Shown here: positions 16,707 through 24,778 of the stretch, piece by piece
Layout: each line of letters starts with the position of its first letter
Numbering within the stretch: position 1 is the first letter of the stretch
Source of the DNA: a virus
Direction: 5' to 3' (one strand)
DNA: 64,000 nucleotides
Virus record (IMG/VR): IMGVR_UViG_3300047557_002442
Coordinates: 37,220 to 101,219 of that record
Notes under the pieces: model-generated
Seen by the model: only the letters and a program-made list of their open reading frames with translations
What the model was told of the DNA's origin: nothing
Databases searched by the model: none
Translations under genes and position numbers: made by a program

Positions 16707-17417
16707 TTATAAAACTTTGTGAACAGACATTAAATGCTCGTGAGACTGCGCAATATGATCATGAACCTTAGCACGATCAGCTGGTTTCAATTTGTCTGTT
16801 GCTGTCATTACTTTATGTGCAACATCATGTGGCACAAAGTGTGTTTTACCATTAGCAAACTTGACATCAGCACCACCTTTTTCATGTTTCATATCAGTTG
16901 CGACTTTTAACTGTACCGCAATGTGCTTGTCAGGTTCTGACTGAAGGTGCGGACTTTCTGGTCTATCTGGACCTTTGTCATCCTCTTCTTCGTCATCATC
17001 TTCAGACTTCTTAGCTGCTGGAGCTGGAGTCTTTCTTGGACGGCCACGAGCTTCATCAAGAATTCTTTTCAGTAACTCATTGCCTTCTTTAATGTGTTTA
17101 ATTTTGCTACCCATTTCAGCAGCGTCATCAAGTTCTGTATCTGTAAGGTGTTCACCAACCTTGATACCATGAGCAAGATTTTTGCCAACTTGATGTACCT
17201 TGTACATTGGCTTACCATCTTTTTTAACTTGGCTAACATGTAATGCATCTGGATGCAATGCTTCATTCATACTCTTCTCTTTTTTCAAACGATCCACGAC
17301 TGACTTGAGACCCTGCTTAGCTAGGTGTTTTGCAGAAGAATATCCCTGACCATACTTACCAGCCTTAGCAATTGGGTCTCTTGGTTTATCTGGTGTAAAA
17401 GGTGGTTTCTTATCCAT
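16707..17417 (-). CDS. Charged hypothetical protein, probably prohead/internal
   Basis: 236 aa, rich in Lys, His, Asp and Glu. It has a central acidic run (EDDDEEEDDKG) after a basic proline segment (RGRPRKTPAPAAKK), and a C-terminal helical His-rich part. Such composition is typical of T4-like scaffold or internal proteins. Neighbours are virion genes on both sides. No domain recognised. Confidence 0.5.
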   Translation of the reverse strand: MDKKPPFTPDKPRDPIAKAGKYGQGYSSAKHLAKQGLKSVVDRLKKEKSMNEALHPDALHVSQVKKDGKPMYKVHQVGKNLAHGIKVGEHLTDTELDDAAEMGSKIKHIKEGNELLKRILDEARGRPRKTPAPAAKKSEDDDEEEDDKGPDRPESPHLQSEPDKHIAVQLKVATDMKHEKGGADVKFANGKTHFVPHDVAHKVMTATDKLKPADRAKVHDHIAQSHEHLMSVHKVL

Positions 17418-17418
17418 A

Positions 17419-17913
17419 TTACATGCCTTTCTTTTTCTTATGATTCATGTGCATTTCAGATACTAAAACTTCAAGTTCTGTTATTGGAACACGCTTCTCA
17501 ATACCATGCTCAAACATAACATCATACCATTCAATCAAACCATCTGCATTTGGTGTAGCGTGTTGGCTATGTAAGGTTTTACCTTCACCAAGTCTTGAGT
17601 GTTTAACGTGAACAGCACAACAATGTTGCCCTGGGGTGTCACGTTCTTCGGCTTTTTTCATATGCATAGCTTCTTTAACATCTGACTCTTCTTTTGATAC
17701 TTTCTTGCCAGCTCGAAGTTTTGCAAAGTCCTCTGCATCAATTTTGTTTGGATCACCTGCCATAGCAGCGATTTTCTTTTGTTTTGCGGAAAGAACTTTT
17801 TCAGCAACCATACGGTCAACTTTTTTCTGTTCTTCTACATAGTCTTGAATGCTGTTACCTACTACACCCTTCACAGCGTCCATCAGACCTTTACTTACAT
17901 TAAATAATGCCAT
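17419..17913 (-). CDS. Conserved T4-like phage protein, probably virion-associated
   Basis: 164 aa from the ATG at 17913, chosen for AGGAG 7 bases upstream. The N-terminal half is helical and basic. The C-terminal part (CCAVHVKHSRLGEGKTLHSQHATP, then WYDVMFEHGIEKRVP) looks like a small SH3-like or KOW-type beta domain. It is co-transcribed with virion genes. Function unknown. Confidence 0.55.
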   Translation of the reverse strand: MALFNVSKGLMDAVKGVVGNSIQDYVEEQKKVDRMVAEKVLSAKQKKIAAMAGDPNKIDAEDFAKLRAGKKVSKEESDVKEAMHMKKAEERDTPGQHCCAVHVKHSRLGEGKTLHSQHATPNADGLIEWYDVMFEHGIEKRVPITELEVLVSEMHMNHKKKKGM

Positions 17914-17923
17914 TTTACTTCTC

Positions 17924-18538
17924 CTAGTCGTTGTCAATTATCTTTAATTTTCTTTGTGCTTTTAAATTTCTCGACAACGCGTAACGGCTGTTGTCTATAT
18001 CTTTATCATGCTCTGTTGTTTTTGTATATGATGGTACTAAGAATCTCTTCATTGCTTTCTGGAGGTCAAACTTCTGTGCATCAAAAATATTTCCTTCAGT
18101 ATCAAGATGCTTAGTAATTCTACCCAACACCCCATCCAAGAAATCAAACTTCTCTAACATCTTTGCATTAGCAGCATGTAGTTTGATTCGTTTGATATAA
18201 TTTTGTGCATCAGTAATGTCAAGAGGCTCAGCTCTTTCTTTTGAATCAACCTTCTCAACAAGAGCAAACAGTTGATCTAAAACAATAGCAGCTTTTTCCA
18301 TCTCATTAACATTTATGTCTTTTGGTAGATCAACAAATAACTTTTGTGCTTGTGGACTTACCTCAAAATGTTTCGTACGGTATGTACCAACAGATATTTG
18401 ATCATTCTCATCTGTCTCAACATCAATACGTTGTTCAATCATTGTCTTAATGATTGCTGTCTTTAGTGATTCGTACTGGCTTTGAGGTTTCACTCGACCA
18501 GTCATTAAGTCTTTAATTATATTTTCTACTGATCTCAT
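17924..18538 (-). CDS. Conserved helical phage protein
   Basis: 204 aa from the ATG at 18538, which overlaps the TAA of the Dps-like gene (TAATG). Begins MRSVENIIKDLMTGRV. Highly helical and charged, without cysteines or catalytic motifs. Position among prohead-type genes suggests a virion assembly role. No family named with confidence. Confidence 0.5.
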   Translation of the reverse strand: MRSVENIIKDLMTGRVKPQSQYESLKTAIIKTMIEQRIDVETDENDQISVGTYRTKHFEVSPQAQKLFVDLPKDINVNEMEKAAIVLDQLFALVEKVDSKERAEPLDITDAQNYIKRIKLHAANAKMLEKFDFLDGVLGRITKHLDTEGNIFDAQKFDLQKAMKRFLVPSYTKTTEHDKDIDNSRYALSRNLKAQRKLKIIDND

Positions 18539-18981
18539 TATTGACCTTTCAGAACAGATTTGAGCATCCACTCATGTTTCTTGTGAGCTTCAATTCTGGC
18601 TTGCAAGAAATTTGACAGTCCAATTTGACTATATCTTTCGGCCATATTATAAAGCTCTAACAACTTTGTTTGATAGATGTTGTTGTTAGCTAACAAATCT
18701 CTATACATTGTAATAGGATCAGCTGGCATTGCTGGTGTTTCTGATAAATCAGACAACTCATCAAATCTCTTCAATGTAGATGAAGTGTAGGCACCGAGTT
18801 GACGCACATGTTCAGCTAATGGATCAACAGAACCATAAACATCTGCATAAAACTCCCCAAAGAATTCATGGTCCTGTGGAAAATTTCTACCTTCCACATT
18901 CCAGTGGTAAACATTCGCCTTAAAATATAATTCAAATGTGGTTGCAAGTAACTTTTGCGTTTGATTAATTAGTTCTTCCAT
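18538..18981 (-). CDS. Dps-like ferritin-fold protein
   Basis: 147 aa, slightly shorter than bacterial Dps. The family's ferroxidase region is visible as YFKANVYHWNVEGRNFPQDHEFFGEFY with the conserved His and Asp/Glu, followed by the second-helix region PLAEHVRQLGAY. Dps shells bind DNA and oxidise iron to limit oxidative damage. Dps-like genes occur in some marine T4-like phages. Surrounded by virion genes, so it could be packaged (inference). Confidence 0.78.
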   Translation of the reverse strand: MEELINQTQKLLATTFELYFKANVYHWNVEGRNFPQDHEFFGEFYADVYGSVDPLAEHVRQLGAYTSSTLKRFDELSDLSETPAMPADPITMYRDLLANNNIYQTKLLELYNMAERYSQIGLSNFLQARIEAHKKHEWMLKSVLKGQ

Positions 18982-19400
18982 TATACATCCTTGTTATCTA
19001 ACGGCCCATTTGTAAGCCATGCATCACAGGTTCTTGAACCTGCACATTTAAAATGAAAGAGTGTGCAGTAACCTAAATTTGCTAGTTTGACCGTTTCTTC
19101 GGCACCACCATCTTCTTTCTCACCCTGCTTTATACCATCTGACATACATTTAATCATTTCATCAGAAACATTAAAGGCAGCACAGTTATGACATCTTGCT
19201 GTCTTTGCATACTCAACTGGTACATTCCACATCTTCGCTTTTGCCTTCCAAAACTCATTTGATGGTTCCATTGGATTGAGTGGTCCATATCCATATTCAT
19301 CTATTGCATGTTGTCTATTTTTAAGATTCACGTGTATATCATATGTTGCTATTGGGCAACTTGTTTTTTTCTCGAAAATGTATTGCTTGAATGTCTTCAT
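18981..19400 (-). CDS. Cysteine-rich protein with capsid-targeting-like N-terminus
   Basis: 139 aa from the ATG at 19400 (TAATG overlap with the upstream stop). It begins MKTFKQYIFE, nearly identical in pattern to the T4 capsid-targeting sequence MKTYQEFIAE of internal proteins. The rest has clustered cysteines (ARCHNCAAF, LGYCTLFHFKC, RTCDAW) suited to bind a metal or Fe-S cluster; similar Cys/His patterns occur in T4-like cyanophage proteins of unknown function. Likely an internal head protein. Confidence 0.6.
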   Translation of the reverse strand: MKTFKQYIFEKKTSCPIATYDIHVNLKNRQHAIDEYGYGPLNPMEPSNEFWKAKAKMWNVPVEYAKTARCHNCAAFNVSDEMIKCMSDGIKQGEKEDGGAEETVKLANLGYCTLFHFKCAGSRTCDAWLTNGPLDNKDV

Positions 19401-21550
19401 TAGCAATTCCACTTTCTTAAGGCTTTATTGATTCTTGAATCTGGATCTTTGGCTGTCTTAGCTGACGTCAATCTTTTCTTCATTCCACTCATACGAGCAC
19501 AGAATGATTTACGGCGCTTAGCTGCTTTACTATCAGGATCTAATTTAGATGGCTTTGTTGTTACAGCCATTGATAGTTTTGAACCAGGATTCTCTTTACG
19601 GTATGAAGCAATTCCTTTACGGTTTAGACCACCTTCTGGATTCTTACCAGCTTTACGCTGCCATGCTGGTGTCTTACCCTCGTCAAGATCAGCTTCCTCT
19701 TTCAAAGCATTGTCGACATAGTCATTAACATGCTTTTGTGCAGCTTCATGACTAATGTTGTGTTGTTTTGCAAGCTTCTTAGCTACCTGTACTGTTTTAT
19801 TACCTAGATGTTCGCTACCACCTATCTTTTTATAAGAAGCTACGTGTTTACCTAGATGTTGTTCAATGTCGGCATGCAACTCTGCCATCTTACCTTCATC
19901 TAATAGAAGGTCCTGAATTTGTTCATGCAAGTCAGAATCCATTTCAAAAGCCTTGCCACCAGATACAAACGAATTGACTCTAGCAAAAGCCCATTGCTGA
20001 GCTGTTTGTGTTGTATAATCTATTTTGTTCCAGTCAGCAATGCCTCTTTGGTAGACCTCTGCTAGCACATCATAAGGAACACCTGTCTTAAATGACTTGA
20101 ACTTTAAGGAAGTTTCTGCCGACTCTGAAATAGTTGCATTTTCTACCATTTCAACTATTGCATTGAATTGTTCAAAAGAAAGGTTTTTATTTTCTTTCTT
20201 TTCATCCTTTTTCTTCTCAGGCTCAGGCTTCTTAACTTGTGGTTGGTCAAAGGATACATTCTTCCAGCGCTCAATATTACCTAACGCTGTTGCTAGGATC
20301 TTATGTGAGCGTGATTCCTCAACATCTACCTCTTCTGTCTTTGTACCCCAGTTTTTAGCACCTGCTTTTCTACATTTTACTAAAGCACCAGAGGCATATG
20401 CACTAGGCCAAATCTTGTAACGAGATTTAACTTTATGATAACATGCATCTTTTTCTTCTGTAGCTACGTTGATAGCAGAACCGCTTCTTTCTGGATTGGG
20501 ATCCTGTCTACGTTTACGTTGAGCTGCCGCTGCTCGATCTTCTTTATCCATTGCACGTGCTTTAGCTAAAGGTAAACATTTTGGTTTACCTTCACCTTCT
20601 TCTCTTGCACATTGACCCTTAATGTTACCTTTAGTATCCATTCTTACCCACTTGTCTTGAAACCATTGTCTTATGTTTTCGTTCAGATCATGGTCCAACT
20701 CTTCATGAGCTTTGTCATGTATACCTTTGTGAGTCTTATGAATACTCGTATTCATTTTCTTCAAGTAACTCAAGCGCTTAGAGCGCTCTGACTCTACCTT
20801 TTGTTTATCATATGTTAGCTGTTCTGCAAATACAGCAAACGGCTCATTAACATCTTCCTTGACGGACTTGATGTGGCCTATGATCTCATTGGCATGTGGG
20901 TGTAATGCTTTTGGTAAACCAGCTTTAAAATGTTCGTGCTCACCAGCTCTTGCATGAGCTCGCATCTTTGTACCAGACATTCCAGAAACACCTTCAGCAT
21001 CTGGATCTCTTTCACCTGAGGACACAACCTTGATAGATTTGAAGTTGTAATGGCCTTCTTTGCCGTTATATTGTTTGAGTTTATCTTCATAATCCTTAGC
21101 ACGATCACTACCAGCAACCATTACCAAATGTTTGTGTCCAGCATCATGAAGTTTCTTAGCTGCATGTAAGAAGTTGGGCTCCTCTTTGGAAGATCCGTGA
21201 ATATTGACCCCATGAGGTTCAGCTACTTTCTTTAAGTAGTTAAGTTTGTGTTTTTGTGGGAGTGGATTACTAGATGTACCTTCAGAGTGACTTGCAAAAA
21301 CATGAGCACTACCGTTGTGTTGTTTTGCTGTCTGATGTACTGTATGAATTAGTTTTTCGTGGCCAGTCGTTGGTGGATTGAATCTACCAAAAGCCATCAC
21401 AGCTGTGGATTCTTTTTCTTCTCTAACAAATGCTTTATCTTGGTCATCTTTAGGATTGATAATAATCTCATCCTTATTACCTGCAGATAGCTTTCTGTTA
21501 AGTTTCTTGCCCGCTTGAGGCATCTTTTGTGTCAATTGATCTAATGGCAT
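19400..21550 (-). CDS. Large multidomain protein with N-terminal nucleotidylyltransferase-like domain
   Basis: 716 aa. Residues about 45-215 look like an NMN/cytidylyltransferase fold: AFGRFNPPTTGHEKLI (HxGH-type GH motif), VMVAGSDR and SGTKMRAHA. Then come several small conserved phage modules: WVRMDTKGNIKGQCA with KPKCLP, YHKVKSRYKIWPSAYASGALVKCRK, a helical region, and a C-terminal TPAWQRKAGKNPEGGLNRKG plus SFCARMSGMKK. These look like separate domains joined in one chain. AAGGAAAA precedes the ATG. Possibly NAD-related and packaged (inference). Confidence 0.65.
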   Translation of the reverse strand: MPLDQLTQKMPQAGKKLNRKLSAGNKDEIIINPKDDQDKAFVREEKESTAVMAFGRFNPPTTGHEKLIHTVHQTAKQHNGSAHVFASHSEGTSSNPLPQKHKLNYLKKVAEPHGVNIHGSSKEEPNFLHAAKKLHDAGHKHLVMVAGSDRAKDYEDKLKQYNGKEGHYNFKSIKVVSSGERDPDAEGVSGMSGTKMRAHARAGEHEHFKAGLPKALHPHANEIIGHIKSVKEDVNEPFAVFAEQLTYDKQKVESERSKRLSYLKKMNTSIHKTHKGIHDKAHEELDHDLNENIRQWFQDKWVRMDTKGNIKGQCAREEGEGKPKCLPLAKARAMDKEDRAAAAQRKRRQDPNPERSGSAINVATEEKDACYHKVKSRYKIWPSAYASGALVKCRKAGAKNWGTKTEEVDVEESRSHKILATALGNIERWKNVSFDQPQVKKPEPEKKKDEKKENKNLSFEQFNAIVEMVENATISESAETSLKFKSFKTGVPYDVLAEVYQRGIADWNKIDYTTQTAQQWAFARVNSFVSGGKAFEMDSDLHEQIQDLLLDEGKMAELHADIEQHLGKHVASYKKIGGSEHLGNKTVQVAKKLAKQHNISHEAAQKHVNDYVDNALKEEADLDEGKTPAWQRKAGKNPEGGLNRKGIASYRKENPGSKLSMAVTTKPSKLDPDSKAAKRRKSFCARMSGMKKRLTSAKTAKDPDSRINKALRKWNC

Positions 21551-21604
21551 AGATTTTCCTTTAATTATCAGGTTTGTCGTAACCTAACTGATATTATATA
21601 AGGT

Positions 21605-21612
21605 TATTTATA
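21605..21612 (-). promoter_or_regulatory. T4-type late promoter box
   Basis: TATAAATA on the minus strand in the gap between the HAD gene and the 716-aa gene, about 55 bases before the ATG at 21550. This is the consensus of gp55-directed T4 late promoters. Confidence 0.6.
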
Positions 21613-21619
21613 ATATTTA

Positions 21620-22246
21620 TTATTCAGGTTTGTATTTTTTGGTAGATCCGTCAGGCTGCACATGATAGGCATGGAAGTTGACGTTTGGGTGTTGTTCTTT
21701 CATTTTCAAGAAGTGATGTAAGTTTGTTTTACTATCATCATACATATGAACGGAATGAACATTACCCTTTTTGACATAGTCTGATATGATTTTTGTTTTT
21801 TTGTGTGCAGGTTGTTCATTGCCTGGAATGTTGCCCGCTCTGTGAACATGAATGTTATCTACATCAACACCGTGTTTTTTGAATGTATCTAAGAATTTGT
21901 GTTTGTTGTCAAAGTCAGCACGTGCTGTATTCATGATTACTTTTGAACTCGATCCCACTTTTGATTTGATATTTTGATGAATAGCTTTCATCTTGTTCAA
22001 CATCTTTGGAATAGGTTTTGATTCTTTTGCAAATTTATCAGCTGATCTGAATTCGCTGTAGTCATAACTATGTCCAGATGGTAGCTTATGGTCATTATAC
22101 TCTTGATTGGAAAGTTTTTGAACAGTTTGTCCATGTTTATTTTTTACATGGATTTGTGCATTAGTATGAAATAAAGTATCATCCACATCAAATACATGTA
22201 GACTACCTTTACTTTCTTCTATTAAATAATCTTTGAATGATTTCAT
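21620..22246 (-). CDS. HAD-superfamily phosphatase with capsid-targeting-like N-terminus
   Basis: 208 aa from the ATG at 22246 (TAATG overlap upstream). The first residues MKSFKDYLIEES resemble the T4 capsid-targeting peptide, with IEE/S fitting the gp21 protease rule (I/L)xE-(A/G/S). HAD motifs follow: VFDVDDTLF (nucleophile and acid/base Asp, residues 18-26), IMNTARADFDNK (motif II) and VHMYDDSKTN (motif IV). The order resembles polynucleotide 3'-phosphatase-type HAD proteins of T4-like phages. The next but one gene is ligase-like. Confidence 0.75.
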   Translation of the reverse strand: MKSFKDYLIEESKGSLHVFDVDDTLFHTNAQIHVKNKHGQTVQKLSNQEYNDHKLPSGHSYDYSEFRSADKFAKESKPIPKMLNKMKAIHQNIKSKVGSSSKVIMNTARADFDNKHKFLDTFKKHGVDVDNIHVHRAGNIPGNEQPAHKKTKIISDYVKKGNVHSVHMYDDSKTNLHHFLKMKEQHPNVNFHAYHVQPDGSTKKYKPE

Positions 22247-23553
22247 TAGGTTATCTCTTCCCAAACCATTGCTCCAACAGCATCATTACCGTTTGTTGCA
22301 CCTGTACCTGCAAGGGTAATAATAATGCCATTGTTATTTGCTGCAAATGGATCTCTTTCAAGTTGATATGCAAATAATTGCTCTCTTGATAGATTAACAG
22401 CAGCTCCCCCTGCACCAGCTGATACGTTCACATATCCAACTGTTGCGTCGCGACCTCCTGAAACGGCAGAAGCAGTTATATCATATTCAATCGGAGAATC
22501 GGTGTCTGCTGAAACCCATGATGCCCCTGTCAATGTTCCGCCTATAATAATTTTGTACCTATAGCTTGTATTATTAGTTACACCAAAGAATTCAACATCT
22601 TTTAATATAGCCAATGCATCTTTGAATGAGTCTTTTAATCTAATTGATACTACTGGCGTAAACGTTCCTGCTGTCGGCAAGTCTTTTGGCGATGTGATTG
22701 GTATGCTTATACTTCTTGCTTTACCTTCAAGTTGATATCCACCTTCGGAAACAACTGTGGAACAAATTTGTTTTATCTTAGAAGTAGATACTGTAGTACC
22801 TGTATTTTCTATTTCGTATCGGATAGGAAGGATAGCCGTGGTCATGTAGGTTGTTGTGTTTAAATTATCGTTGTGGAATATATGTGCTGGTATCATCAAA
22901 CCATCAACAACAAACCCACATCGTACATCTCCTACACCAAGCCACTCAACATCAATCCAAAAAATATTAGATTTGGTAATATCTAAATCACCACGATCAG
23001 GGTGTGCTGATTGTGAAGCACCGCCTGTACCATCAAACTTATCTACGTTCCAGTCAGCCTGGGCAACTCGTGTCTCTACTACCGTTCCTGACGTATATGT
23101 TCTAAGTACAAGATAATTTCCTGTACCATCGTTCTCAAAAAATATCCCATTTTGTGTATTAAAATATCCAACACGTTGTCTCAGGTTAGCTTTTTGAGCA
23201 GTCATTACAAATGTGTTCATAATGAGCAATGATTTACCAGGTTGATATGCAAAAACTCTTTTACTTTCACGATAACACCTATCGCCAGATGTTGAGCCTA
23301 CATTCATATCGATTGCAGATTCGTTCGTTTGGTATTGGGTGTTTGCTGTTCCACTCGTGCTTGTTATGAACTTACCATTATCTTGGTATCGATGGAAAGA
23401 ATCAAATAATGTCACTGGATTAGAAACTCTCAGACGACCAAATGCATCAGTGGCTGTGCCAGAAGCAGTAAATCTGCTACTAAGCATATTCACTTCGTAG
23501 ATGGTTTTACCATCTGCTAGATATCTTGACTGGTCTGTTCTAAATTGTGCCAT
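22246..23553 (-). CDS. Virion structural protein (conserved in marine T4-like phages)
   Basis: 435 aa, beta-rich, few charged residues. It begins MAQFRTDQSRYLADGKTIYE and contains TATDAFGRLRVSNPVTLFDSFHRY, a pattern I recognise from T4-like marine phage structural proteins. The end GTGATNGNDAVGAMVWEE is typical of an exposed fibre or capsid beta domain. TAATG overlaps at both ends couple it to the flanking packaged-enzyme candidates. Confidence 0.7.
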   Translation of the reverse strand: MAQFRTDQSRYLADGKTIYEVNMLSSRFTASGTATDAFGRLRVSNPVTLFDSFHRYQDNGKFITSTSGTANTQYQTNESAIDMNVGSTSGDRCYRESKRVFAYQPGKSLLIMNTFVMTAQKANLRQRVGYFNTQNGIFFENDGTGNYLVLRTYTSGTVVETRVAQADWNVDKFDGTGGASQSAHPDRGDLDITKSNIFWIDVEWLGVGDVRCGFVVDGLMIPAHIFHNDNLNTTTYMTTAILPIRYEIENTGTTVSTSKIKQICSTVVSEGGYQLEGKARSISIPITSPKDLPTAGTFTPVVSIRLKDSFKDALAILKDVEFFGVTNNTSYRYKIIIGGTLTGASWVSADTDSPIEYDITASAVSGGRDATVGYVNVSAGAGGAAVNLSREQLFAYQLERDPFAANNNGIIITLAGTGATNGNDAVGAMVWEEIT

Positions 23554-24746
23554 TATTCACTTCTTGCTAAAAAGTTTGCTCTACTGAATTCTTTTCTATC
23601 AACTAGTTTAGTTGGTCTATTATTTCTTACAGCGACAAACCCTTCTGGTTTTGCCTTTTGTCCGTTGATATGGTGTTCAAACTTCTGACTGTGGGACATT
23701 GCTTTGACCAAAACATCTTTTGCATCCGTCAAATGCTTATGCATTTGCAGAACATTATGAAAATGTTCTTTATTTTTATCAACGTGTTGTGCATGCTGAT
23801 CATGCTCACTCTTAACCTTACTTATGCTCTTTTCAGTTTTGAGCTTGCCCATCTGTTTTGTGAAATGATCCTTTAGATGATCCTTATATCCTTCCACAGA
23901 AGGCTCCTTGCCCGTCTTAACCGTTGAATTAATATAGGTTTTTAGGTGTGTCGTATGTGGTTCAGCAGATTTGAATGTGTCCGGATGAGCTGTATTAAAG
24001 TGATGAACGGCCTTATTAAGGTGATGTTCAAACTTTTGTTGTGCTTCCTTCGGATAATGCGCCTTAGACATATCGTGTTCTGTCGAAATTACATGTACAT
24101 CCGGGTGACTATTGAAGTGAGACGTGTTGGCATTGTATTTTGCCTTCATGTTTGACAGGTCATCACCATGATATGATGTGTGAACAGCGACTCCAATCTT
24201 AGAATTTGTGATTTTTTGACCTTCATCGCTATGGGCATGTGTTGAGTAGCTGATGACATTTGGCTTAAAATGGTATTTTCCACCTTTATGCTCGACGTCT
24301 CCATGTGGATTTGCTTCACTCTTCACACCTGAGTGCATGATATCCCCTTGAAAAACACCAGTTTTTGGTGTTGACTTTGGTAAATGCTCGAGAGCCGTCT
24401 TCAATTTTTGTGCTAGACCAGGTGCATGACCGTGATTTTTGTCAATATCTTCATGTGTATAGTTGATTTTTGGTGTTTTATTGAATACTGACTTAGACCC
24501 AACAAAGAATTTTCCTGTTTTTGGATGATGACCAAAGACAATTGATGGGGATCCATCATATTTTGTGCTAACAGACGTGCTATTTTTCTTGCCTGTTAAC
24601 TGATGGTGGACATCAGCAAGGTTATGATAGGCATGGCTGAAGCCTTTATCACCAGCATTCAGTACGTGATCTTCTGCATGTTCGAGATGAGTCAGCTTTG
24701 ATTCGTCAGAAGTAGCCTCAGTTATAAATGTCGAAAAGGATTTCAT
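23553..24746 (-). CDS. Ligase-like covalent nucleotidyltransferase (DUF6267-type) with capsid-targeting-like N-terminus
   Basis: 397 aa, very His/Lys-rich. MKSFSTFITE/A matches the T4 capsid-targeting peptide, including a perfect (I/L)xE-A cleavage site. A ligase-like motif set is visible: KYDGSPSIVF (motif I KxDG, Lys62), then KFFVGSK, GVFQGDIM (motif III, about 130-137), SKIGVAVHTSY (motif IIIa-like, about 182-192), EGFVAVRN (motif IV, 368 on) and KLVDRK (motif V). The III-IV gap is unusually long. I know the family only as a phage DUF, so the enzymatic reading is inference. Confidence 0.6.
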   Translation of the reverse strand: MKSFSTFITEATSDESKLTHLEHAEDHVLNAGDKGFSHAYHNLADVHHQLTGKKNSTSVSTKYDGSPSIVFGHHPKTGKFFVGSKSVFNKTPKINYTHEDIDKNHGHAPGLAQKLKTALEHLPKSTPKTGVFQGDIMHSGVKSEANPHGDVEHKGGKYHFKPNVISYSTHAHSDEGQKITNSKIGVAVHTSYHGDDLSNMKAKYNANTSHFNSHPDVHVISTEHDMSKAHYPKEAQQKFEHHLNKAVHHFNTAHPDTFKSAEPHTTHLKTYINSTVKTGKEPSVEGYKDHLKDHFTKQMGKLKTEKSISKVKSEHDQHAQHVDKNKEHFHNVLQMHKHLTDAKDVLVKAMSHSQKFEHHINGQKAKPEGFVAVRNNRPTKLVDRKEFSRANFLARSE

Positions 24747-24770
24747 AGGGGTTCTCTTAATTATTCTGCT

Positions 24771-24778
24771 TATTTATG
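24771..24778 (-). promoter_or_regulatory. Probable T4-type late promoter box (variant)
   Basis: CATAAATA on the minus strand, one base off the TATAAATA consensus. It lies about 25 bases before the ATG of the ligase-like gene and overlaps the preceding stop. Confidence 0.45.
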
